A stretch of DNA of 64,000 bases from Cladosporium sp. IMV 00045 (Eukaryota > Ascomycota > Dothideomycetes > Cladosporiales > Cladosporiaceae): NCBI GenBank assembly GCA_001931905.2, contig MSJI02000627.1, forward strand, positions 1 to 64,000. Reading direction: 5' to 3'. The translations under genes were made by a program, and so were the position numbers. Shown here in pieces: positions 35,539 through 45,984 of the stretch (position 1 is the stretch's first letter; each line of letters starts with the position of its first letter). The notes under the pieces were generated by a model, which saw only the letters and a list, made by a program, of their open reading frames with translations, was not told the origin of the DNA and did no database searches.

Positions 35539-36318
35539 ATGTCTTCGCTCAACAGCCCCACGCTTGCCCCTACCGCTCCGGCCATGCTGCCGTCGGCGAC
35601 CTTGCGCTACGGCTCTGACGTCGAGGCCCATCACGGTTCAGATTATGAAAGTGACAAGGCCAGCGCTAAGTTCGACGATGAAGGCGAGATCAACCAGCCA
35701 CTGATTTGCGATTGCATTGCTGACCGCAACCTAGATGTCATGCCTGCTGGCTCCCACCACGCCACCGAGGGATCCGTAACCGACGACCAGAAGAAGGTTA
35801 CTGAACTCGAAAAGCAGCGCGAGGGGCTAGTCGCCACTGCCGCAGAGCTTGACTATCGCGTCAGGGAGCTGGAGACGGACCTCGAAAAGGTCACTCTGAG
35901 CTGCGACGAGATGGGGAGCTTCATCCAGCACACCGCCGAGACTCAGGGGCTCCTCGCCAATCCCACTCTCGCTGCAGATATGCGTAACAAGATCCAAGAG
36001 CAGCTTGCTCTCCGGGACCAGCAGTTCGCAAAAATCCGCCAGCTCGACGGCGCGCTTGACAGGGTTCGCAACGTCAATGCCCAGCAAGGCGAGCAGATCA
36101 TGCGTCTCTCCGGGGAGCTCAGACGCACCAGGGCTGAGGCAGCTCGCCTCCGTCGCGAGAGGGACGAGTATCAGACGAGGTGCGCCTTCCTCCACTACTT
36201 GCACGGACTCTCCCTCGAGGAGGGTGACGCCCTCGCTCAGATTCCGGTTAACACTGGCAACGCCGCCTCCATGGAGGACGATGCCGACCTCACCGGCACC
36301 GACGGCGATTCTGGTTAG
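35539..36318 (+). CDS. Coiled-coil protein of unknown function
   Basis: 259 aa as a single exon. An acidic disordered N-terminus precedes a long coiled coil (about residues 80-215), containing VTELEKQREGLVATAAEL and LRRTRAEAARLRRERDEY, then an acidic tail. No family assigned. An alternative 3' end is possible: a GTTAGT donor at 36314, a pyrimidine tract and a CAG at 36365-36367 would replace the last Gly and stop with a 35-codon exon ending at 36474. Its frame is open and ends in KQSW. The donor is non-standard, so the single-exon model is given. Confidence 0.55.
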   Translation: MSSLNSPTLAPTAPAMLPSATLRYGSDVEAHHGSDYESDKASAKFDDEGEINQPLICDCIADRNLDVMPAGSHHATEGSVTDDQKKVTELEKQREGLVATAAELDYRVRELETDLEKVTLSCDEMGSFIQHTAETQGLLANPTLAADMRNKIQEQLALRDQQFAKIRQLDGALDRVRNVNAQQGEQIMRLSGELRRTRAEAARLRRERDEYQTRCAFLHYLHGLSLEEGDALAQIPVNTGNAASMEDDADLTGTDGDSG

Positions 36319-36619
36319 TATTCTCTCGCTTTTCTTTGCTTTCCCTCCCCCTCCTTTCTTCCTTCAGGCGCACGCATTGGACGTTGGTTGCTGGCCGGTA
36401 GCGAAGGCAATTGGCAAGAACTTGGGCATGACTTGGAAAGTGAGGTGGGAATTTGGATGAAGCAAAGTTGGTAGGGAGAGCAGCTTGGATGGCGTGCAGT
36501 TGGTTCAGAAGGACCCCTTTTGGTCACCTTTTTGCGGTTTGTTCTTTGCGTTTTGATCCACACTTGGATCAACAAAAGGCCCTTTGTGGTCACTACTCTG
36601 CGTTTTTCTTTTTTGCGTT
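36319..36619. other. Intergenic region with a perfect hairpin
   Basis: About 300 bp between convergent genes. It contains an 8-bp perfect inverted repeat with a 4-base loop at 36553-36572 (arms TTGATCCA and TGGATCAA). It may simply be a chance palindrome or a 3'-end RNA structure. Confidence 0.4.
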
Positions 36620-38598
36620 TCAATCAAGAGCATGAAAGCGGCGGTGAGCAACCATAGCGAAAACCGGGAGCTTCATGCCACATACCTCACATCTCTGTGC
36701 ATCGTCCTCCTCGTCATCGTCGTGCCAGCCATCACTTCCATCTCCAGTGAAGCCTTCACGTGTTCCATCAATTTGCCTTTCGTTATTCATCGCCTCAGCT
36801 TCTTCACGTGCTCCATTATTCTGCCTTCCATCATCCAACGCATCACTTTTCCCTCGTGTTCCAACAGTATGCCTTCCGTCATCCAACGCCGCCTCATCCA
36901 CCTCTACCGGCGAGCCCACATCCCCAAAACCAGTCACCCTGAAATCCTTAAGCACATCCTCCTGCTTCTTGAACATATTCCCAATATCCCTTCCATTCGC
37001 CGTCTTGCTATTCCCAGCCGTCTCCGCCATATTCGTCACGGCGAGATTGACCAGACTCAAATTCCAGCCGGCTTTCTCCGGGTGCAACTTGCGGAACATG
37101 GTTAGCAGGGACTCTTTCACGAGCTTGTCGGCTAGGATCTCAATCGTCTCGGTGAGAGTGAAGACGAAATTTGGCAGAGGTGCTGAGTGTGAGATGCGCT
37201 TGAAGGAGCGAGGGCGCGTACCGTCGGGTAGTAGGGCTTGTCTGGGTCGGGTCGTGAGACGTAAGGTCTTTGGGTGCGCGAGCCACTTCTTGCCCTCTGT
37301 GGAAGCTGCTTTGGTGTCATCTTTGTCGCCAGAGGTGGGTTCCGCTTCGAAGTCGTCTTCCAAGCCAAGGAGATCCACTCGCATTCGAGTGATGAGGCTT
37401 TTGGCGAGGATCTTTAGCTCTTTCGAGACTTCAGGCAGTGTGTCCAGGCGAATGTAGCTGTCTTCGATGCTGATCTGTCGTGGCACAGTGCGCATCTGGC
37501 TAACCTCAGAATCGTCGACGGCGTGCAGGAGACACCAGACTTTGTACCCGATGCCGTGCTGCGATCCAGGTCCGGCGAGGAGCTTTTTTAGCATTTCGGG
37601 ATTGACGTCTGGGGAGTCTCTGATCATTTGGACGGTGACTTGCTCCTTTGTGCCGCCGTAAACGAGACCTTGGTCGAAATCGGCTGGGCGTTTGAGGATG
37701 AATTCTCGAAGCTTTTGGGCGAGCTTGAATCCGATACCTGGCACCTTGCCGATCTCGTGGTCTGCCAGAAAAGCCATGGCATTGCTGCCATGTCCGTAAA
37801 CTTCGTTCGACGCTGGCATGAGAGTCGTCTGATCCTTGGGTTTGTGAAGGTTGCCAACCAGCTTCGACAGGAGCTTGTTCGTAGCAACGCCCACGGTTGC
37901 TGTGTAGCCTTTGTGCTGCTCCAGTTCGTGGCGCATATACATGGCAAGATGACTTCCAAGACGCAGCCTTAGAGTTGCCTCATCCACGACCTCACTTGGA
38001 GGGAACTCGTAGTCCTTCGGATACGTATGTCCAGCCACAAGACCAGCATCATATGGAAATCCAGCCGTAGGATCCTCTCTCGAGACCTGAAAGAACGAAT
38101 GCTCCAAGTCGTTCTTATTCAAGATCTCCACATTGTAATCAACCATGTCGGTCACATCCAACCAGACCTCATCAAAGCCCAGACGCTCCACTTTGCCATT
38201 CCAGGTATAGGCCTCGATGAACTTATACAGCTCCTTGCTGGCATCCCGAAAGCGGCTGATGTCCTCTCCCAACTCTATTATCACATCGGGGCAAATGCGC
38301 CTCGCTTCGCGGATCAGCTGGAGCTTGTGCAGGCCGCGGCGGCGGGCTTCGTAATTGCATGTTACGATAATCTGTTTTTGCTGGACTGCAAATGGGAGGG
38401 CTTTGAGGCTGGGATTCTTCGCTTCGAAGACGGCTGCGTAGAAGCAGTCGTAGTCCTGGACATCGTGTGGTTAGCTGGTGGCCGTGCCGCGAGATGGGCT
38501 TCTGGGCTTACGAAGTGTATTATCACCCGCCCTTCTCGGGATGCGAGAACGTGTCTGGAGGCCATTGCTTTTTCATATTTGGTTGGTTCTACTGGCAC
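36620..38598 (-). CDS. Y-family translesion DNA polymerase (iota-like)
   Basis: Error-prone DNA polymerase for synthesis past damaged bases in the nucleus. Two exons from the right: 38598-38512 and 38455-36620, with a 56-nt intron; about 640 aa. The intron falls exactly before the catalytic DYDCFYA motif (IIHF joined to DYDCFYAAVFEA, residue 30), which fixes the splice. The second acidic catalytic motif is GFDEVWLDVTD (about 100). Also visible are the conserved CNYEARRRGL fingers segment, a helix-hairpin-helix IGKVPGIGFKLAQKL, and a little-finger domain. At the C-terminus CEVCGMKL followed by HRRFH resembles a ubiquitin-binding zinc finger. The HFDYDCFYA signature matches fungal proteins annotated as polymerase iota better than Rad30/eta; the zinc finger would be more eta-like. 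The Met at 38565 is an alternative start. Confidence 0.82.
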
Positions 38599-38959
38599 GG
38601 ATTGTGGAATTCGCTTGTTTGTTCAAAGTGTCGCGGACCTAAAAGCATGGTGGCATAGCGCGACATCATTCATCACTTGAAGTCAACGCGGGTGCCACAG
38701 ATTTCCGGATTGGGCAAGGGCACATCGAAGATAGAAAGGTATCTGAGGATTCGCTTTATTACTTCAATTACAAGGCGTCCATGCCATGACATGTGCAGAT
38801 CTACGTCAGAGCATGGTATACAAATGCCTTGTGGAATCGGTGTCTAGATAATTACATGTTCCTTCGCGTGCTGTTGAAAACTGAAATTGCTTACTGCTTA
38901 ATATACATCTATGTAGTCCGGAGTTTTTGCACATCCATGACATAACTAAACCAATTCTC
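38599..38959. other. Intergenic region
   Basis: About 360 bp: promoter of the polymerase gene and 3' region of the bL28m gene. No other feature seen. Confidence 0.4.
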
Positions 38960-40180
38960 TCATAATACAGGAGTCTCTTCAACAGGCACAGCGATCTCGC
39001 GAGCTTTCCTCTCTCGTCGAGCAACCTTTGCGTTCTCTCTCGCGATCATCTGCGACCTCACAGGCTGGTCGTACTTCTCCTGCACCAGACGCTTGTACGC
39101 GCTGTTGATGTCGCCCTGGACGTTGGTCCTAATACTCACCAACGCATTCTTGAACATCTGGGTCTCCTTGACATCCTTGAACTTGCGGATCGGCTTGTAC
39201 TCGATGTGCTCCTCCATGACAAGGTTTCCGGCTGCGTCACGCTGCTCCGGTTGTACAGGCCTCATCTGTTTCACTGCGCGAGCAGGGACACCTGAAGCCC
39301 TGGTCAACTTGTATATCCTCCTTGCAATCATATCGTCGTCCAGTCTTTTGTTCAACTCGGCCTTGACGTCGTGCATGTCCATGCTGATCTTGTGAATTGC
39401 GAGCTCTTTGTTGACGAGAGGCTTCGCTGTGCGCCATCCTTGCTCCGTCAATTCGATGTGCTTGTTGGGTCCGACGCGGAAGCGCAGTGGTGGCAGGTCC
39501 TTTGATTGCTCAATTTGGAAAGCGTCATCTTCCGCAATGACGGGAGAGACAAGAGGCTCGGGTTCTGCGTTTGGATCGGCGTTTTCGCTGAGTGTGAGTT
39601 CTGCAATCTCGGCGTCAGGCGTGGAAGCCTCGAGTACAGCCTCCGCATCCTCCTCCTCGATACTGAGCTCCTCTGGTGTGGCGGGCAAGCCCAAAGCCTT
39701 ACGCTCGGCAGCAAACCGGCTCTTAATCCTGGGCGTCTGCATGATAGCCCACCTCAGCCACCATCCACTCTCTCCCAACTCCCGGATCCTAGTTTCCTTC
39801 TCGCCGAGCAAGTATTCATCCAGACCACCCAGCTTGTCGATTGTCCGCAGCACGCGCGCGCTGACTCTGACTTGCACGTGTCTGTTCAGCGCCTTGGAAA
39901 ACAGGCGCCTGTTCAGAATGTTGGGGCGCCATGATCGTCTGCTCTTGTTCTTGCCCTTCACCGAAACGTTGTTGCCGAAGCGGATGCGCTGGCCGCCGTA
40001 GAGACCCTGATTCGATTGCTTGTAGAGTAGGGCAGGACCGTGAGGGTATTCGGGAACAGTGTCTGCGAGAGCCTCGGGGTCGTTTCTGAACCATTGCAAA
40101 GATGCGAGGCGTGGTGTTGAAGTCGAGAATGCCCTTCGTGCCGGGGCCAGCGAGCAGGTACGGCGGAGTAGAGACGCCAT
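38960..40180 (-). CDS. Mitochondrial large-subunit ribosomal protein bL28m
   Basis: Component of the mitochondrial 54S ribosomal subunit, homologous to yeast Mrpl24. Single exon, 406 aa. An Arg/Ser-rich mitochondrial presequence is visible (MASLLRRTCSLAPARRAFST). The bL28 core follows (about residues 58-125): GLYGGQRIRFGNNVS, KSRRSWRPNILNRRLFS and ALNRHVQVRVSARVLRTIDKLGG. A long fungal-type C-terminal extension, acidic and then basic, makes the protein much larger than bacterial L28. Its start is 276 bp from the divergent start of another mitoribosomal protein gene, suggesting joint control. Confidence 0.9.
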   Translation of the reverse strand: MASLLRRTCSLAPARRAFSTSTPRLASLQWFRNDPEALADTVPEYPHGPALLYKQSNQGLYGGQRIRFGNNVSVKGKNKSRRSWRPNILNRRLFSKALNRHVQVRVSARVLRTIDKLGGLDEYLLGEKETRIRELGESGWWLRWAIMQTPRIKSRFAAERKALGLPATPEELSIEEEDAEAVLEASTPDAEIAELTLSENADPNAEPEPLVSPVIAEDDAFQIEQSKDLPPLRFRVGPNKHIELTEQGWRTAKPLVNKELAIHKISMDMHDVKAELNKRLDDDMIARRIYKLTRASGVPARAVKQMRPVQPEQRDAAGNLVMEEHIEYKPIRKFKDVKETQMFKNALVSIRTNVQGDINSAYKRLVQEKYDQPVRSQMIARENAKVARRERKAREIAVPVEETPVL

Positions 40181-40456
40181 CGTGGCTGAGTATGCGCAAC
40201 GTGTTGGACCACTCGAACCTGCAGCGATAGAATATTCGAATCAGGCGAGGATGGTCGACCGGGTGGATGTTCCCTGGCTGATAGTCTTCAATGCGCTTCG
40301 AAGCAACTCGGGAATGAACTGGACTGCTCCGCAAAAAGCCCAGGAGTGCCTTGGATGCCTGACTCGCGACAGAGCGAGAGAGCGACAGAGGCATTTCACT
40401 TTCATGCGAACATTGATCGAGCGATAAACAGCGTTTGCTCGCCCAATACTCCCACC
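40181..40456. promoter_or_regulatory. Bidirectional promoter of two mitoribosomal genes
   Basis: The 276-bp gap separates the divergent start codons of bL28m (minus) and mL61/Mrp49 (plus). Nothing else is encoded here, so one shared promoter region probably sets both genes. Specific factor sites were not identified. Confidence 0.6.
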
Positions 40457-41127
40457 ATGGTCTCGAATTCGTTATCTCAGCGCATGCGCAAGCTGCAAAC
40501 AAAGCTGCTGTCCATCCGACTCGGCTCCGGTGCATTCGTCCTCCCTAAAGACATCAAGAAGATCCACCTGCGCTTTGCGCCTAGGATGGAAGGCGGACAC
40601 ATGGGCTCTAGGTATGTTGAGGATGCACCGCAAGATACAATGCCATGTCTAATGCCCTCTCCAGGAAGTTTTGGCGCCATGAGCTCGTTCGCTTGAAGTA
40701 CCACAACCCAGCGATTCCCATGACCATTGACAAAACCGCCGCCCAAACCGACAAAGCGATTCTGAGCGTACACTACACCAACCCTGATGCGCCGCGGTCT
40801 TCTTCTTCGCCAACTTCATCACCGGCAGCCCGTGATAGCACGACCAAGAACACCACACCATCCGAGGCCGACCCCACTGAGAGAGTCGAGACCGTTGACA
40901 TGACCGGCGCTACCAACTCGGAAATCCTGAAAGCGCTGGTGCAATTAACAAAAGCGTACCCCATCGAGCCCACGGCAGAAGAGCAGGCAGAGCTTGCATC
41001 GCTGGAGGAGCAGAGAGTGAGGAGTGAGGCGGCCTCGAAGCTGAGTGCAGAGGTCAGAGCCAAGAAGAAGAGAGAGCAGGAGCTGCTCGAGCAGGCCAGG
41101 GGTGACCTTGCCGCTGCGCAGGCATGA
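40457..41127 (+). CDS. Mitochondrial ribosomal protein mL61 (Mrp49-like)
   Basis: Fungal mitochondrial large-subunit ribosomal protein. Two exons, 40457-40611 and 40665-41127, with a 53-nt intron that splits an Arg codon; about 205 aa. The N-terminal core shows KLLSIRLGSGAF, KKIHLRFAPRMEGGHMGSR and KFWRHELVRLKYHNPAIPM, the pattern of the L51/S25-type thioredoxin-like fold in Mrp49. The C-terminal part is a Ser/Thr-rich linker and a charged helix ending in a Lys/Glu-rich coiled region. The splice joins GGHMGSR directly to KFWRHE, restoring the conserved block. Confidence 0.88.
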
Positions 41128-41332
41128 TAGATCACGCGGACTGAGAGATCTCAAATGGTGCATAGCATGGCGTTTTTTGAGGGGGAAAATTATGGGTTTG
41201 AGGGAAATCTTTCTTGTGGACATTGTAAATATGCTCGCTGTACAATATTATTTTTCGACTGTGCTAGTATCATAGTGCGGCCATGCCTTTGAAAGAAGCA
41301 ATTGTGTGCAAAACAACAGACAAAACCCGCTA

Positions 41333-42301
41333 TCATGCCGCGGCCAGACCTTTCCACCATGCAACTGCTCCCAGAACGAAAACGACAACCATAGCATCAC
41401 TCACGATCGTGGTGTAAATGGTCGAATACCTCCCAATAGTGCGAATCAGCTGTGCCCAAGGCTCAGGCACAAAACCACTGTTCGCAACCGTCGCAAGGAT
41501 CCCGCTTCCCTGTAGTTGACCCTTCTCCAAGAAATACCTCGTCGTCTGCAGTACCAACTCCAGGGTTGCGAAGATATAGAAAGGTTTGCCCAGACTGTAG
41601 CCGGCGTCCTGGATAAAGACATTCTCCGATCGTGCAAGCTTGGAGCCGTTGAACGTAGTCGTAAGAGCAATGTAGACCGCGATGATCAGAGCAGAGAGGG
41701 CATGGACAATTCGCCAAAGGTACGCAGAGCCAGTGGAAGGCTGCTGCTGGCCTGCTCCACCCATGCCTCCACCACCCATCATAGTGCTGAGCATTTGAGC
41801 CATCTGCGGTAGGTCATCGCCCGCAGCATTCGGGTTGTTCGGGTCCTGTCCGCCTTGCATGCCCATAATCTGCTGCATCATCTTCATCATGGGATCCTCC
41901 TCAGCACCGCCTTGAGGTTGCCCTTGGGACTGCTGAGCCTGCATTTGCATCATCGCCTGCATGAGCGGGTCGGCCGGTGCGGGACCACTTTCTTTGGGTG
42001 TGCCGGTCTGAGAGACATTCTTCGAAGTGTAGGGGTGGTCGGAAATGTCGACCTCCTCGGGGTCGTCCACGGTTGCTGGCTTGGGAGCAGTTGCGGTGGC
42101 AGCTGGGGCAACAGTTGGTCCTCCCAGGACCTCGTCGGGCGGCGCAACACCACCATTCAGTCCTTTGATTTTTGCCAGACGCTCCTCGCCTGTTGCTGCC
42201 ATTTTGGCGTTTCGCTTTTCGCGGCGCAGGCGTGCTTGTCGCTGGTTCGGGGTTTCATTTTCGGGAATTTCGCTGCCCGTCGTCTCAGCAGTGTCGGCCA
42301 T
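41333..42301 (-). CDS. GET2: GET complex subunit GET2
   Basis: Endoplasmic reticulum membrane receptor that, with Get1, captures Get3 loaded with tail-anchored proteins. 322 aa from the Met at 42301 (an in-frame Met 13 codons upstream, at 42340, is possible). The N-terminal RQARLRREKRNAKM basic motif is the Get3-binding signature and is followed by a long Gln/Met/Gly-rich disordered linker. Three membrane segments lie in the C-terminal third, around WRIVHALSALIIAVYIALT, PFYIFATLELVLQTTRYF and SDAMVVVFVLGAVAWW. Order and spacing match fungal Get2. It is convergent with the mL61 gene and divergent from the next. Confidence 0.87.
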   Translation of the reverse strand: MADTAETTGSEIPENETPNQRQARLRREKRNAKMAATGEERLAKIKGLNGGVAPPDEVLGGPTVAPAATATAPKPATVDDPEEVDISDHPYTSKNVSQTGTPKESGPAPADPLMQAMMQMQAQQSQGQPQGGAEEDPMMKMMQQIMGMQGGQDPNNPNAAGDDLPQMAQMLSTMMGGGGMGGAGQQQPSTGSAYLWRIVHALSALIIAVYIALTTTFNGSKLARSENVFIQDAGYSLGKPFYIFATLELVLQTTRYFLEKGQLQGSGILATVANSGFVPEPWAQLIRTIGRYSTIYTTIVSDAMVVVFVLGAVAWWKGLAAA

Positions 42302-42873
42302 GTTTGCGTTTTTCGTGTTCAGGTGTTGGTCGAGTGTCACGGTTGGTGTTGTTTCTCTGCTTGAATCATGAGAGTGGGATGTGTGACACTGAAGTTGGAT
42401 GTGAGGTCATTCGCGAAATCCGACGGTTCTTGCCGTGTCGCAGTACAATACCGCATTCACTCTATGTTGGTATATATTCATCTCTCACATTATGACGACG
42501 TAAATAGGAGATACTACATGCTCAATTCAGGTCCCAGAGATCTCGGCTTACTGTCAGACCTTGATGCTTCTTCCATTTGGATCACAAGAAACGAGACGAC
42601 AATCCACCGGCTGAATTCGTGTGGCTGATCCTACAGAACTCGGCGAGCAATCGTGAGCAATCGTGAGCGGCATATTGCACTCTCTAGTGGTTGATGAAAG
42701 GACTTCCTCTCGCTGTCCCGAGCCTACTCTGGTGTCCTCGTTCCGTTGATCGAATAACCACGGGTGATCGATTGTTTCGCCTGTTCACCACAACAGCCCT
42801 GCTCAACGGCAATCAAGTCCTCGTCGGTCCATACAAATCACACTTGCGACCATCAAGGAGATACATCAAGACA
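42302..42873. promoter_or_regulatory. Divergent intergenic region, GET2 / ASCC1-like
   Basis: About 570 bp between divergent starts. The ASCC1-like frame is open upstream to about 42691, so part may be a presequence rather than promoter. No specific site seen. Confidence 0.4.
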
Positions 42874-43869
42874 ATGCCTCGTAGATCAGGCCAACGAAAA
42901 TCGCCAGCGCAGAAGAAACCTCCTTTGACACATTTCCTATGCTTGCCACTGGTCACAGCTGCCTCGAAGCCTCAGCTTGAGGCAAGCATAAGTTCCTTTC
43001 GAGACGATGTGACATCAGACGAATCAAAGAAAGTCATTTCGTCTTCGGACCCTTCTGATGGCACTTCATCAACACCTACAGAGGCTGTCACCCAAATCCA
43101 TCCAAAGGCAATCAGACCAGTGGGAGCACTACACTGTACTCTAGGCGTTATGAGTTTGACCCAAGAGCAATTGGCGAAAGCAATCGAAGTACTGGAAAAC
43201 ACAGATATCGAAGAGCTGCTCACCAACGCCCTGTCAAGATCAAAGCTTTCATCCAACACAGAACAAACCCCAATCGAGGCCAACAATGAACCTAGCCAGC
43301 CAGCATCCCTCAACCAACCAATATCGCCGCCCGCAAAGCAAGATCGAGCAACCCCTGCCCAAGCTCAGCCCATCAAGATTGACCTCCGAGGTCTAATCTC
43401 TATGCATAGCCCGCAAAGCACTTCGATTCTCTACACTGCACCTCAAGATCTCTCCGACCGCTTGTACGGCTTTTGTCTCGCCCTGCAAGATCGCTTCAAA
43501 GAGCAAAGTCTCCTTGTACCGGATGACAGAAAACTCAAACTGCACGCCACACTCGTCAACACAATCTACGCCAAGAGCAAGAAGAAGCCTGCACAAAGAC
43601 GTGGCCAAGTCCAGAATGCTGGTGCGAATTCCGCAGGCAATGCGAGAGTTGGGGACAGATCAGAAGGCCATGGACCGAACGCCAACGCGCCACTCAAGAT
43701 CAACGCCCGAGTGCTGCTGGAGAAATACAAGGATTTTGTTTGGGCGGAGAATGTTGTGCTTGATCGGATTGCTATCTGTGAGATGGGAGCCAAGGAGAAG
43801 TTTGATGGCGAGGGGAACGTGATCGCTGAGGAGTATACTGAGGTGGCATCTGTGCCATTGCCACAGTGA
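42874..43869 (+). CDS. ASCC1/AKAP7-type 2H phosphoesterase-like protein
   Basis: Member of the 2H (two-histidine) phosphoesterase superfamily, of the type found in ASCC1 and AKAP7, with possible RNA end-processing activity or a role in the ASC-1 complex. 331 aa from the Met at 42874, chosen because PPLTHFLCLPLV, the usual N-terminal strand, starts 16 residues later. The frame is open 61 codons upstream, and a start at 42694 would add a basic, mitochondrial-like leader. Both catalytic motifs are present: LHCTLGVM (about residue 86) and LHATLVNT (about 223), each HxT-hydrophobic. A KH domain as in human ASCC1 is not seen. The C-terminal block FVWAENVVLDRIAICEMGAK is also conserved in this family. 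Confidence 0.8.
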   Translation: MPRRSGQRKSPAQKKPPLTHFLCLPLVTAASKPQLEASISSFRDDVTSDESKKVISSSDPSDGTSSTPTEAVTQIHPKAIRPVGALHCTLGVMSLTQEQLAKAIEVLENTDIEELLTNALSRSKLSSNTEQTPIEANNEPSQPASLNQPISPPAKQDRATPAQAQPIKIDLRGLISMHSPQSTSILYTAPQDLSDRLYGFCLALQDRFKEQSLLVPDDRKLKLHATLVNTIYAKSKKKPAQRRGQVQNAGANSAGNARVGDRSEGHGPNANAPLKINARVLLEKYKDFVWAENVVLDRIAICEMGAKEKFDGEGNVIAEEYTEVASVPLPQ

Positions 43870-45984
43870 TGGATGCTTGATTCTGGGCATGATAGCTGTA
43901 TCTGCAGCGAGCTTGCATTATTCTGGAGCCTTAAACTGGAAGATGCTGTCAAGTACAGTTGCACACGAGATGTCTTCGTTGGAAGACATGTGGCCTATGC
44001 CATCTTTCGACTATCTGTCTGCTTCATTTAATCCGGATCCGCAACATTTGACATCCATCTATGTTTGCGGTATCCTGCGTTCAGGATCCGAGACTGTGGG
44101 CTTCGCGCGTCAGTGGCGTCCCTTTGAAGCGAGAAGTTGTATGTAAGGCTGTTCATGATCCAAATCTCTTAGCTCCCCACTTACGAGCGACATACAGTAC
44201 GGTTTTTTGTGCTGCGGCAATCTTGACAGACGCCAAAGAGTTTAAGGCCGTGCGAACTCAACGCAGCAGCGCTTCACATCGTCAGAAGATCGGTACCTGC
44301 CACTCACATCGAGCGCGTTGGGTAGCATTGCTTGTCTACGATACTTGCACTGCCTCAGCTGTCGTCCACAAGATCATTCATGTTCGCTTGCCTTGTGGTC
44401 TACACTGCCTCCCACAGCAAAGCACGGTCAACAATGCCGCCCAGCCTTTGAGGCTTGGATGTTTCAGTAACGGTTGATACAGCCATTGAATCGCGGACAC
44501 CCACGTCAATGATCTTCCATGAGACCAGACCCCCTTTAACTACTGTTTCTGACAAATTCAGGTTACCGGTGCGTTTCCCAGAATGATCCTCCTAGATCGA
44601 GACGTGTCGGGCTCATGAGTGTGTCAAGTGAAAGATGAAGACTCGGTTCAACGCAACACAGCGACTTCAGATTCGAACCAAGATGAATTCTGTCACAAGC
44701 CCTTGCAAGCGCAACGTACATTCTGCAGACGGTTTCAATTCGCCCCAGATCTCTGCACATAGTTCATCATTTACAGCAGTGCGGCTGAAAAACAAGAGAC
44801 CGAAGTCTCGGTGATTAGAGTTGCGGAAGGGAGGAATGATCTTTGCAGAAGGCAATGAGACGCTGGAAATGAGCGAAATGAAGATCCAAGTGACCATCCG
44901 CCGAGCCTCAGAGGCTTATAGCCTTGTGTCGGACGTAGTCGAAGGAAGGAAATCTTGGAAAGGAAACCTGATGTAACGACTTCTTTTCAGAAACAACGAA
45001 CAAGGGTAGCGCTAAGTCTCAAGCATGATTGCCACCTTATTCCCACTTTTACTTCTCGATTCTCGTCCTTGAGCCTCAATCCTGGATCTTGGCCTTGATG
45101 AAATCTCAGCTGGTGTCTGCAGCATGAGGGTACATTCGCCCGCCTAGGTCTCGACAAGTCGGATGGCGGAATTCGATTATAGGTGAGTATAATTAGTCGT
45201 CAACCAGATCTATTAAAATTCCGCTTGCTGACCTATGCTGTCACATCCAGGATTCAGGATTCCAAATTTATACTCACCGTCTCCCAATTAGGCTCAGACT
45301 TCACTACACATAGTAAGCAACGAATCAACCAATCAACGTCTTAGCACGAGAGAAGCATATCTGAGAGGTCATCAAAGCACAAAGAAAAACTTTTCATTCA
45401 ATCGATACAAATAGCAGCACGAAAATCCCTCTCCGCCCATACCTTCCATCAGCCTACACAACTTCTATCCTACCTTCCTGTGAGATCTCAAACGTGCTGG
45501 GCACGGATTCGCTGGTCTTATCACATGCCCGCCGCTGGAAGATCTCGATGGACGCTGTACGATTCGCTGAGGGTTGGGCAGTCGCGGTGGCAACACATGC
45601 GACAACAGTCCAACCTTTTTCGCATCACAGGAGATGATCAGAAACACGGCAAGCAGCGCCGTTGATGACACATACAAAGCGTTCTAGTCACCTAGGAGGG
45701 GCGGCTGAGAGGCTGATACTCCTGGGTGGAGAACCAAAGAAACCGTCTGAGGCCAACAATCATCAAAGCAACGTTTGGAAAATCGTGACACTGGCTGGAG
45801 TGGAGAGCGACAAAGGTAAGACATGCACAAGACAGGAAGTCGATCGTGTGTCGACAATCAGAATACTGATACACAGAAGGAAAGCCATCATCATCCCCTT
45901 CAACGAAGCTCATATGGTCGTCTTGAGCTCCACCTGCTTCCAAGTGCTTCTGCATTTGAATTTGGGAGCACAAAACGCAAAAGG
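43870..45984. other. Gene-poor stretch left of the repeat array
   Basis: About 2.1 kb with only short frames on both strands and no recognised protein or RNA. It separates conserved genes on the left from the repeat array and accessory cluster on the right. Confidence 0.4.

Noticed and set aside
44640..44760. Minus-strand GGTTCGAATCT resembling a tRNA B box
   Set aside because: No A box at the proper distance and the T-stem does not pair.
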